Below, one piece after another: positions 16,001 to 22,622 of a DNA stretch of 24,509 nucleotides (positions are counted from its first letter, which is position 1; each line of letters starts with the position of its first letter). The notes beneath the pieces were generated by a model. It was not told where the DNA came from. It saw nothing but the letters and a program-made list of their open reading frames with translations, and did no database searches. The DNA comes from Actinomycetota bacterium (GTDB lineage Bacteria; Actinomycetota; UBA4738): assembly GCA_005885015.1 (NCBI GenBank), contig VAYG01000004.1, positions 7,770 to 32,278 on the forward strand, written 5' to 3'. A program made the translations under genes and the position numbers.

Positions 16001-16635
16001 GGGCATTCGATGCCGACAACACCCGGACGCTCTGTCGCGAGCTGCCGTTCTGCGACTTCGGCGAGGTCATCGACCCGCCGAGCGCGGACGTGACCGCGCA
16101 CGTTGTCGAGATGCTTGCCTACGAAGGACAAGCCACGGCATCCGCCGCACGGAGAGGCCTCTCCTGGCTGGCTCGGAACCAGGAGCGGGATGGTTCCTGG
16201 TTCGGACGGTGGGGGGCCAACCACGTCTACGGCACCGGTGCCGTCGTCCCGGCCGCCGTGTCCGGGGGCATCCCGCCCCAGGACGAAAAGATCCGCGCGG
16301 CCGTCCGCTGGCTGGAGCGGCACCAGAACCCGGACGGGGGCTGGGGCGAGGACCTTCGCTCCTACGACGACCCGGCTGGGATCGGGCGGGGAGGGAGCAC
16401 GGCCTCCCAGACCGCGTGGGCGCTGCTGGCGCTCCTCGCCGCGGGCGAGCGGTCCGCTGAATCGGCCAGGCGGGGAGTGGCCTGGCTCGCCGAGACCCAG
16501 CGGGCCGACGGGACGTGGGACGAGCCCTTGTACACGGGCACGGGGTTCCCCGGGGACTTTTACATCAACTACCACCTGTACCGCCTGGTGTTTCCGATCA
16601 CCGCGCTCGGGCGGTACCTGGGGGATTCGACATGA
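15853..16635 (+). CDS. shc: Squalene-hopene cyclase, C-terminal fragment with a copied N-terminus
   Basis: A 260-residue open frame. Residues 1-49 are the same as the Shc N-terminus, because the 199-bp repeat supplies ribosome site, GTG start and first codons. From AFDADNTRTL on it is the genuine C-terminal part: CDFGEVIDPPSADVTAHVVE, QERDGSWFGRWG, YGTGAVV, QNPDGGWGEDLRSYDDP, QTAWALLALLA and TGTGFPGDFYINYHLYR, including the conserved C-terminal QW repeats. It is in a different frame from the N-terminal fragment. The stop overlaps the ATG of the hpnG-ispH fusion (ATGA at 16632-16635), as expected for the original gene end. It lacks DXDD; activity from two split parts is unlikely. Confidence 0.83.
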   Translation: MAVKTVERARGAAEASLRRARDHLLKLQHEQGWWKGELETNVTMDAEDLRAFDADNTRTLCRELPFCDFGEVIDPPSADVTAHVVEMLAYEGQATASAARRGLSWLARNQERDGSWFGRWGANHVYGTGAVVPAAVSGGIPPQDEKIRAAVRWLERHQNPDGGWGEDLRSYDDPAGIGRGGSTASQTAWALLALLAAGERSAESARRGVAWLAETQRADGTWDEPLYTGTGFPGDFYINYHLYRLVFPITALGRYLGDST

Positions 16636-18221
16636 CCGGGCGGCCCGGGATGCGTTCGGATGGACTCCTCGTCCTCACCCCGCTGGCCATCGAGGCCCGG
16701 GCGGTCCGGGCAGGGCTTCCCCGGGCCCGGGTGCAACGCTCGGGCCCGGGCTCCACCCGAGCCGCCAGGTCGGCTCGAACGATCGAGCTGGGCTCGGCCA
16801 GCGCGGTGGCGGTGGCGGGGTTCTGCGGCGGACTCGACCCCGCGCTGGGGCCGGGGGATGTGGTGGTGGCCAGCGAGCTGCGCGGTCCGGAGGGGACCCG
16901 GCCGCTCCCCTCGAGCGGCATCCTCCTGGCGGCGCTGCGCCGCATGGGCATCGCCGCCCGCCTCGGGCCCGTCCTGTCCGTGGACCACCTCGTCTCCGGC
17001 CGCGAACGGGGCGCCTTGGCGAACACCGGCGCGGTGGCCGTCGACATGGAGTCGGCCTGGCTGGCCGGCGCGGCAGACGGGCGCCCGCTGGCCGTGCTTC
17101 GAACCGTCGTGGACACGCCAGACCGGGAGCTCCGAGGAAACCCCATGGCCACCGCCGCGGGCGGCATCCGGGCCTACCGGGCGCTGTCGCGGGCTGCCTC
17201 GGCCCTGGAGAGCTGGGCCCTGGCGGCCGGTCCGCGCAAGGTCCTGCTGGCCGGGCCCCGTTCCTTCTGCGCCGGCGTGGAGCGGGCCATTGAGATCGTG
17301 GAACGGGCGCTCGACCGGTACGGTCCGCCGGTCTACGTCCGGAAGCAGATCGTGCACAACGTGCACGTGGTGCGGGATCTGGAGCGTCGCGGCGCGATAT
17401 TCGTCGACGAGCTGGGCGAGGTCCCCGGGGGAGCGCTGGTCGTGTTCTCCGCCCACGGCGTCTCGCCCCAGGTCCGGGAGGAGGCGGGGCGGCGGCAGCT
17501 CCAGGTGATCGACGCGACGTGCCCGCTGGTCACCAAGGTCCACGCCGAGGCGAAGCGGTTCGCCCGGGCCGGCTACACCATCTTCCTGATCGGCCACGAC
17601 GGACACGAGGAGGTGGAGGGCACGACCGGGGAGGCCCCCAAGTCGATCCGTCTGGTCGAGGAGCACGACGACCTGCGGACCCTCGAAGTGGATGACCCCG
17701 ACCGGATCGCCTACCTCACCCAGACCACGCTCGCCGTGGACGAGGTGGACTCCGTCGTCCGAGGCCTTCGGGCGCGGTTCCCCGCGCTGGCCGGCCCGGG
17801 CTCGGAGGACATCTGCTACGCCACGCAGAACCGGCAAGACGCGGTGAAGGCACTGGCCCAGGAGTGCGACCTGCTCCTGGTCATCGGGTCGGAGAACTCT
17901 TCGAACTCCCAGCGTCTGGTCGAGGTGGCCGAGCGGGAGGGGTGCCGGGCTCGGCTGGTCGACGACGAGATCGGGATCGACCCGGAGTGGCTCATCGGCG
18001 CGGACACCGTGGGGCTGACGGCCGGTGCAAGCGCTCCGGAGGTGCTGGTCGAGCGCGTCGTGGCGGCCCTCGGGGACCTCGGGCCGGTCGAGGTCGAAGA
18101 GCGACAGGTGGTCACGGAGTCCATGCGGTTCACCCTGCCGGTCGAGCTCCGGCGGCGCGAGACGACGAACGAGACGAACGAGAGGAACGAGAGGATGAGC
18201 GAGCAATGGCCGTCCCGCTGA
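16632..18221 (+). CDS. HpnG-IspH fusion: hopanoid nucleoside phosphorylase plus HMBPP reductase
   Basis: A single 529-residue frame with two enzymes. Residues about 10-200 are an HpnG/nucleoside phosphorylase (VAVAGFCGGLDPALGPGDVVVA, SVDHLVSG, AVDMESAWLA, VVDTPDRELRGNP), which removes adenine from adenosylhopane. Residues about 202-510 are IspH (LytB), the [4Fe-4S] reductase making IPP and DMAPP from HMBPP; its three cluster cysteines are Cys213 (SFCAGVERAI), Cys297 (DATCPLVTKVH) and Cys395 (DICYATQNRQ), with the HGVSP and IGSENSSNS motifs. The last 20 or so residues are hydrophilic repeats of N-E-R-T. No stop or ribosome site separates the parts. The start overlaps the shc stop, and the end overlaps hpnH by 16 nt. 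I have not seen how common this fusion is. Confidence 0.9.
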   Translation: MTGRPGMRSDGLLVLTPLAIEARAVRAGLPRARVQRSGPGSTRAARSARTIELGSASAVAVAGFCGGLDPALGPGDVVVASELRGPEGTRPLPSSGILLAALRRMGIAARLGPVLSVDHLVSGRERGALANTGAVAVDMESAWLAGAADGRPLAVLRTVVDTPDRELRGNPMATAAGGIRAYRALSRAASALESWALAAGPRKVLLAGPRSFCAGVERAIEIVERALDRYGPPVYVRKQIVHNVHVVRDLERRGAIFVDELGEVPGGALVVFSAHGVSPQVREEAGRRQLQVIDATCPLVTKVHAEAKRFARAGYTIFLIGHDGHEEVEGTTGEAPKSIRLVEEHDDLRTLEVDDPDRIAYLTQTTLAVDEVDSVVRGLRARFPALAGPGSEDICYATQNRQDAVKALAQECDLLLVIGSENSSNSQRLVEVAEREGCRARLVDDEIGIDPEWLIGADTVGLTAGASAPEVLVERVVAALGDLGPVEVEERQVVTESMRFTLPVELRRRETTNETNERNERMSEQWPSR

Positions 18222-19213
18222 GACAGAGCGTGAAGCTTGCCGCGTACCTGGCCAGGCAGCGGATCAAGCACGTGGAGAAGTTCCCGCTGGTGTTGGAGCT
18301 GGAACCCCTGTTCGCCTGCAACCTGGCCTGCGCCGGCTGCGGCAAGATCCAGTATCCGGCCCACATCCTGAAGCAGCGGATGACGGTGGAGCAGGCCGTC
18401 GCCGCGGTGGAGGAATGCGGTGCCCCGGTGGTGTCGATCGCCGGCGGCGAGCCGCTCATCCACCCGGAGGTCCACCAGATCGCGGAGGAGCTCGTCAAGC
18501 GAAAGAGGTTCGTGTACCTCTGCACCAACGCCATCCTCATGAAGAAGAAACTCGATCAGTTCCGGCCGTCGCCCTACTTCGCCTGGGCCGTCCACATCGA
18601 CGGGATGCGGGAGCGGCACGACGAGTCGGTCTGCCAGGAGGGCGTGTTCGACGTGGCGGTGGACGCGATCAAGGCGGCCAAGCAGCGCGGCTTCCGGGTC
18701 ACCACGAACTCCACCTTCTTCACCAGCGACACCGCCAAGGGCATCCAGGACGTCCTGAACTTCCTCAACGACGACCTGGAAGTCGACGGGATGATGATCT
18801 CTCCGGCCTACGCGTACTGGAAGGCGCCGGACCAGGATCACTTCCTCGGGGTGGAGGAGACCACCCGGTTGTTCCGCCAGGTCTTCGCCGGCCCGGAACG
18901 GAAGAAGTGGCGGCTCAACCACACCCCCCTGTACCTCGACTTCCTCGAGGGCAAGGTGGATTACGAGTGCACGCCGTGGGGGATCCCCTCCTACTCGATC
19001 TTCGGCTGGCAGCGCCCTTGCTACCTGATGGCGGACGGGTACGCGAACACGTACAAGGAGCTGCTCGAGACGACCGACTGGTCGAAGTACGGGCGCCACT
19101 CTGGGAACGTCCAGTGCCAGAACTGCATGGCCCACTGCGGATACGAGCCGACCGCGGTCATGGCCACGACCCACTCGCTCAAGGAGTCGCTGCGGGCGTT
19201 CAGGAACAACTGA
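18206..19213 (+). CDS. hpnH: HpnH, radical SAM adenosylhopane synthase
   Basis: A 335-residue radical SAM enzyme that attaches the 5'-deoxyadenosyl group to hopene, giving adenosylhopane, the first step of C35 hopanoid side chains. The [4Fe-4S]-binding CxxxCxxC is CNLACAGC (Cys38, 42, 45), followed by SIAGGEPLIHPEV. The C-terminal region has further cysteines in QCQNCMAHCGYEPTAV, typical of HpnH. The ATG at 18206 lies inside the end of the hpnG-ispH frame (16-nt overlap) with a weak GAGAGG upstream. It is the last gene of the hopanoid operon. Its substrate depends on Shc, which is broken in this sequence. Confidence 0.94.
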   Translation: MAVPLRQSVKLAAYLARQRIKHVEKFPLVLELEPLFACNLACAGCGKIQYPAHILKQRMTVEQAVAAVEECGAPVVSIAGGEPLIHPEVHQIAEELVKRKRFVYLCTNAILMKKKLDQFRPSPYFAWAVHIDGMRERHDESVCQEGVFDVAVDAIKAAKQRGFRVTTNSTFFTSDTAKGIQDVLNFLNDDLEVDGMMISPAYAYWKAPDQDHFLGVEETTRLFRQVFAGPERKKWRLNHTPLYLDFLEGKVDYECTPWGIPSYSIFGWQRPCYLMADGYANTYKELLETTDWSKYGRHSGNVQCQNCMAHCGYEPTAVMATTHSLKESLRAFRNN

Positions 19214-19222
19214 ACGGCAACG

Positions 19223-19588
19223 TCACCCGAAGCGCCGGGCCATGGTTCGGTAGAGCGAAGGCCAGCTGCCGCGGAGCCATGCCGGGAGGGCCATCCACCG
19301 GGGGGCGAACACCTCCGCCTTGTCCCGCCGGACCGCACGCAACACGGCCCGGGCCACCTGCAACCTGTGCTCCAGCTCCCGCTCAACGATCGTCCTGATC
19401 CAGCTACTCACTGTCATCCCGTCTTGATCGGCCAATTGCTTTACTCGACTGATCGATTCCGACGAGAACCGAACAGGAACGTGGCGCGTAAGCATGCGGC
19501 TCGATCGAGGAGGGAGTCTGGGAGGCCCGACGGGCTCGCGGTTCGCCTCATCCTCATATGTGCGGTCTAGACGCTGTCTGTCACTCAT
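19223..19588 (-). CDS. Ribbon-helix-helix antitoxin-like protein fused to an SDR C-terminal tail
   Basis: A 121-residue chimera. Residues about 32-75 look like a ribbon-helix-helix DNA-binding domain: a strand (HVPVRFS), a helix (SESISRVKQLADQDG) and a second helix (VSSWIRTIVERELEHR), as in CopG/Arc-type antitoxins. From Gln77 to the end the sequence is the last 45 residues of the SDR protein encoded at 20430-21182, with a few substitutions, in the same frame and ending at the same stop. So the original antitoxin C-terminus has been replaced, or its stop lost, where the flanking repeat begins at 19360. The ATG overlaps the upstream gene's stop (ATGA at 19585-19588), so the two are coupled. 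RHH antitoxins commonly repress their own operon. Confidence 0.65.
   Translation of the reverse strand: MSDRQRLDRTYEDEANREPVGPPRLPPRSSRMLTRHVPVRFSSESISRVKQLADQDGMTVSSWIRTIVERELEHRLQVARAVLRAVRRDKAEVFAPRWMALPAWLRGSWPSLYRTMARRFG
19241..19360. repeat. 120-bp direct repeat at left edge of island (copy of SDR gene 3' end)
   Basis: It aligns without gaps to 20448-20567 (offset 1207) with about 11 mismatches in 120, roughly 91% identity. On the minus strand it codes for the C-terminal tail of an SDR protein. Most differences lie in the last 20 codons' end of the copy. The divergence shows this is an older event, unlike the 199-bp repeat in shc. Confidence 0.9.
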
Positions 19589-19951
19589 TGTTCACCACCG
19601 TCACTCAGATCCCGGAGGTACCTGCCCCGTTCTCGCTCGCTCGCCTGGTACACACCCATCGGCCTACATTTGCTCTCGTCGCCTACCCCCGAAGGGGCCA
19701 ACGGAACGACCAATATGAGTCCTGGGACCTCGCCGTTCAAGAGCCAATCGGCGGCTCCCTTTGTCGTTTCGGCGGGATAGAGCCCTCGGTTCATCCGCAA
19801 TCCAGAGGTCCAGGAGATCCTCCTCCCCCACCCTGACCGATCGGCCCTCAAGGTTGGGCATGTGCTTGTACAGGTGGGGCCTGTTCCGCTCATCAATCTC
19901 GAAAGGTTCCTCCGGGTTCAACCTGTCTGGGTCGAATCTTTCCCTCTCCAT
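19585..19951 (-). pseudogene. Toxin-like partner gene upstream of the RHH gene, with a one-base frameshift
   Basis: Reading from ATG 19951, the sequence goes MERERFDPDRL through DLLDLWIADEPR, and then continues in another frame as LYPAETTKGAADWLLNGEVPG to KCRPMGVYQASERERGRYL. Removing one G in the GGG run near 19783 joins the two into a single protein of about 121 residues. So either one base has been gained or the sequence has an error. I do not know the family. Position immediately before, and overlapping, an RHH gene, its small size and the divergent palindromic promoter are typical of the toxin of a type II toxin-antitoxin pair, but this is inference from context. Confidence 0.5.
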
Positions 19952-19956
19952 TGGGT

Positions 19957-19973
19957 GTGTTACACTGTAACAC
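19957..19973. promoter_or_regulatory. 17-bp palindromic operator with overlapping divergent -10 elements
   Basis: GTGTTACACTGTAACAC has perfect 8-bp arms and a 1-bp centre. TACACT (19961-19966) on the plus strand lies 7 nt before the ATG at 19974, and TACAGT on the minus strand lies 12 nt before the ATG at 19951. One protein bound here would block both directions. The RHH protein encoded at the end of the minus-strand pair is the best candidate. Confidence 0.55.
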
Positions 19974-20381
19974 ATGAGAGCGACCGCAGCCCTCCTGGCG
20001 GATGCCGCCCGGGTTGAAAACGGGAAGCTCTATGTTCACGGTGGCGCGTGGGACACAATTGCCGTGGACGCGTTTCCGGCAACTCACCCAACCATGGCCT
20101 TGGTCCTCGTCTACCGGGTTGAGTACAGCGAAGCGCTCACAGATTGGCCCATCGTGGTGGAGTTGTTAGATGAGGACGATCGTCCCGTGGGGCCCCGTCT
20201 GGATGGAACGATCAACGCTGGCCACCCCCCAGGAACCATAAGAGGGAGCCCGGTTTTCATTCCACAATCGATCACCATGAATCTGCTTCCCTTCGAGAAG
20301 GGTGGTGGCTATAGATTTCGGGTCTCGTCCGGTGATTCAGAACTCGCTTCCGTTCCTTTCCGCGTCACGTCACAAAGATGA
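19974..20381 (+). CDS. DUF6941-type protein of unknown function
   Basis: A 135-residue protein that begins ALLADAARVENGKLYVHGGAWDTI, the pattern of DUF6941-type proteins found in actinobacteria and other phyla. No catalytic residue, signal peptide or membrane helix is visible; the rest (VVELLDEDDRPVG, PPGTIRGSPVFIPQSITMNLLPFEKGGGYRFRV) suggests a small beta-sandwich. The ATG directly follows the palindrome, so its mRNA is probably leaderless. Base and codon use is less G/C-rich than the surrounding genes, in keeping with a transferred island. It shares its promoter region with the toxin-antitoxin-like pair but need not belong to it. Confidence 0.75.
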   Translation: MRATAALLADAARVENGKLYVHGGAWDTIAVDAFPATHPTMALVLVYRVEYSEALTDWPIVVELLDEDDRPVGPRLDGTINAGHPPGTIRGSPVFIPQSITMNLLPFEKGGGYRFRVSSGDSELASVPFRVTSQR

Positions 20382-20429
20382 GGCGAGCGGCCTCACCTCA
20401 GACCTCGGAACCCGCTTCAACTCTGCTGC

Positions 20430-21182
20430 CTAACCCCACCGACCCGCCATCGCTCGGTACAGGCCGGGCCAGCTGCCGCGGAGCCATGCAGGGAAGGCCA
20501 TCCACCGGGGGGCGAACACCTCTGCCTTGTCCCGCCGGACCGCACGCAACACGGCCCGAGCCACCTGGTCCGCGTCGATCGGCCGCGGGAACGAGCGGTC
20601 GTACGGGCGGCCCCGGCGCTCGAAGAAGGCGGTGCGCACCGTGCCCGGCGACACGACGCTGGCCCCGACGCCCGAGCCGGCCAGCTCGTACCGCAGGCTC
20701 TCGGTGAAGGCGATGAGGGCGGCCTTCGTCGCCGCGTAGACCGCTTCATCCCGCACGCCGACGTGCCCGGCGATCGACGACACGTTGACCACGTGCCCCT
20801 TCCGACGCTCGAGCATCGCGGGGAGCAGGGAGCGAGTGAGCCGGATCGGCGCCGAGAGGTTCGTGCGGATGAGCTCCTCGGCCCGCAATGGATTCATCTC
20901 CGAGAAGCGCCCGGCCCACCCCTCGCCCGCGTTGTTCACCAGGAGATCGACCCGCCCGGCCAGGCGGAGGGCCTCCTCCGCGGCCCGCTCGACCTCACCC
21001 GGCGCGGCCAGGTCGGCCACCACGCCGTACCCGGAGGTCGCCCGGGCCACCTCGTCGAGCGCGTCGCGGTCCCGGCCGAGCGCCACCACCTGGGCCCCCG
21101 ACCTGGCCAGCCGCAGCGCCACCGCTCGACCGATGCCGCTGGACCCGCCGGTGACCAGGCACACCGCCCCCGTGAGCTCCAT
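20430..21182 (-). CDS. Short-chain dehydrogenase/reductase (SDR)
   Basis: A 250-residue classical SDR. The NAD(P)-binding motif is TGGSSGIG (11-18), NNAG is at 83-86, the active-site Ser is in NVSSIAG (135/136), and Tyr149 and Lys153 form YAATK. The C-terminal 45 residues (from Gln206) are duplicated at 19223-19360 as the tail of the RHH gene. The ATG at 21182 has no ribosome site; TAGATT (21197-21192) 9 nt upstream suggests a very short leader. It is divergent from the glycosyltransferase, sharing a promoter gap of 24 bp. Substrate unknown. Confidence 0.9.
   Translation of the reverse strand: MELTGAVCLVTGGSSGIGRAVALRLARSGAQVVALGRDRDALDEVARATSGYGVVADLAAPGEVERAAEEALRLAGRVDLLVNNAGEGWAGRFSEMNPLRAEELIRTNLSAPIRLTRSLLPAMLERRKGHVVNVSSIAGHVGVRDEAVYAATKAALIAFTESLRYELAGSGVGASVVSPGTVRTAFFERRGRPYDRSFPRPIDADQVARAVLRAVRRDKAEVFAPRWMAFPAWLRGSWPGLYRAMAGRWG
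20448..20567. repeat. 120-bp direct repeat at right edge of island (native SDR gene 3' end)
   Basis: Counterpart of 19241-19360. Here it is part of the intact SDR gene (codons from Gln206 to near the end), so this is the probable source copy. Between the two repeats lie the toxin-antitoxin-like pair and the DUF6941-type gene. Confidence 0.9.
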
Positions 21183-21190
21183 CCGGACGG

Positions 21191-21197
21191 GTAATCT
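21191..21197. promoter_or_regulatory. Shared -10 element for divergent SDR and glycosyltransferase genes
   Basis: TAATCT on the plus strand (21191-21196) and TAGATT on the minus strand (21197-21192) overlap in the 24-bp gap. They lie 10 and 9 nt from the two start codons, which both lack ribosome sites. This fits a bidirectional promoter with short or no leaders. Confidence 0.4.
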
Positions 21198-21206
21198 ACG
21201 CCCGCC

Positions 21207-22502
21207 ATGGCCGGTCCAATCGGGCGAGCCACGATCGTGTTCTTCCCCGAGGGTGCATTCGGCCCCACCAACAACTGCGTGGGCATCGGGGCCGTCCTTC
21301 GGGGACGGGGCCATCGCGTGGTGTTCGTGATCGAGGAATCCTTCGCCGGCACGCTCGAGGCCAAGGGGTTCGAGGAGCGGCTGATGCGCCTCAAGCCACG
21401 CCCGGAGGTTCCCGAGGAGCCCGGCCAGTTCTGGAAGGACTTCATCCGCGAGACCGCGCCGCAGTTCCGCCGGCCAACCATCGAGCAGCTGGAGGGCCTG
21501 ATCGCCCCGATCTGGACCGAGCTCATCGACGGATCGAAGTTCGTCGATCCCCGCCTCCGCGAGATCTTCGACGAGGTCCGTCCCGACGCCATCGTGCAGG
21601 ACAACGTGGTGGCCTTCCCGGCGGTGACCACCGCCGGCGTGCCCTGGGTCCGGATCGTGTCCTGCAACCCGCTGGAAGTGAAGGACCCGGACCTGCCGCC
21701 CACGTTCTCCGGATATCCGACATCCGATCGCTCGGGCTGGGACGAGTTTCGTCGGGAGTACGAGCGCACGCATACGGACCTGTGGAAGGACTTCGACGCG
21801 TTCGTCACGGACTGCGGGGCCGATCCTCTCCCGCCGCTCGAGTTCATCCACGAATCGCCGTTCCTGAACCTGTACGTCTATCCGGAGGAGGCCGACTACG
21901 AGCGGTCGGTGCCGCTGGGAGAGAGGTGGCACCGGCTCGATTCCTGCGTCCGGGCCACGGAGCCGCCGTTCGAGGTCCCGGAGAGGCTCCGAGGGCGCCC
22001 CGGCGGCCTCGTCTATCTCAGCCTGGGGAGCCTGGGGTCGGCGGACGTGGCGCTCATGCAACGGTTGGTCGCGGCCCTGGCCGAGACGCCGCATGGCTAC
22101 CTGGTCAGCAAGGGACCGCAGCAAGAGCAGATCGAGCTGGCGGACAACATGTGGGGCGCCGAGTATCTGCCCCAGCCGTCGATCCTGCGGCTGGCGGACC
22201 TGGTCATCACCCACGCCGGCAACAACACCATCACGGAGTGCTTCTACTTCGGCAAGCCCACGGTGGCCCTGCCGCTGTTCTGGGATCAATACGACAACGC
22301 CCAGCGCGTGGACGAGCTCGGGCTCGGGGTCCGCCTCCCGTCGTACGAGTTCGAGCCGGACGACCTGACCGGGGCCATCGGGCGGCTGCTGGCCGACGGC
22401 GACCTGCGGGGCCGGATGGGACGGATGGCGGCGCGCCTCCAATCCTCCCCCGGGACGGTCGAGGCGGCGGATCTCATCGAGCGGCTGGCCCTGGCCCGAT
22501 GA
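21207..22502 (+). CDS. GT1-family glycosyltransferase (MGT/UGT-like)
   Basis: A 431-residue GT-B-fold glycosyltransferase of family GT1. The N-terminal half has an acceptor-type region (GPTNNCVGIGAVLRGRGHRVVFV). The C-terminal half has LVYLSLGSLGS and the donor-sugar signature THAGNNTITECFYFGKPTVALPLFWDQYDNAQR, close to the UGT/MGT consensus. Such enzymes move sugars onto small hydrophobic molecules such as macrolides, sterols or carotenoids; the target here is not known. It could act on a hopanoid or other lipid of the neighbouring operon, but that is only a guess. Its stop overlaps the ATG of the broken oxidase gene (ATGA at 22499-22502). Confidence 0.87.
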   Translation: MAGPIGRATIVFFPEGAFGPTNNCVGIGAVLRGRGHRVVFVIEESFAGTLEAKGFEERLMRLKPRPEVPEEPGQFWKDFIRETAPQFRRPTIEQLEGLIAPIWTELIDGSKFVDPRLREIFDEVRPDAIVQDNVVAFPAVTTAGVPWVRIVSCNPLEVKDPDLPPTFSGYPTSDRSGWDEFRREYERTHTDLWKDFDAFVTDCGADPLPPLEFIHESPFLNLYVYPEEADYERSVPLGERWHRLDSCVRATEPPFEVPERLRGRPGGLVYLSLGSLGSADVALMQRLVAALAETPHGYLVSKGPQQEQIELADNMWGAEYLPQPSILRLADLVITHAGNNTITECFYFGKPTVALPLFWDQYDNAQRVDELGLGVRLPSYEFEPDDLTGAIGRLLADGDLRGRMGRMAARLQSSPGTVEAADLIERLALAR

Positions 22503-22622
22503 ACGCGTCTCCGCCCGCTCCGATCCGCAGCCTCTGGCTCCAGGAGGCTCTGGCGAAGGACTACGAAACCCCATCGCTACTCCGCGGTTCGGAGCGGGCG
22601 GAGACGCGTTCATCGGGCCAGG
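22490..22622. repeat. 34-bp perfect inverted repeat with 65-nt loop, at the 5' end of the oxidase gene
   Basis: Left arm 22490-22523 and right arm 22589-22622 are exact reverse complements. The left arm contains the end of the glycosyltransferase gene and the ATG of the oxidase. The right arm lies in the oxidase gene where its FAD-binding segment should be. The loop (22524-22588) encodes the oxidase's normal N-terminus. It is not followed by a T-run, so it is not a typical terminator. Confidence 0.95.

Noticed and set aside
14777..16635. Two functional cyclase subunits (a true split Shc)
   Set aside because: The missing middle holds DXDD in all cyclases I know, so two halves without it should be inactive; a natural split would keep these residues.
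22490..22622. The 34-bp inverted repeat as a transcription terminator
   Set aside because: The loop is 65 nt, there is no T-run, and the right arm lies inside a coding gene, so a self-copy is the better explanation.
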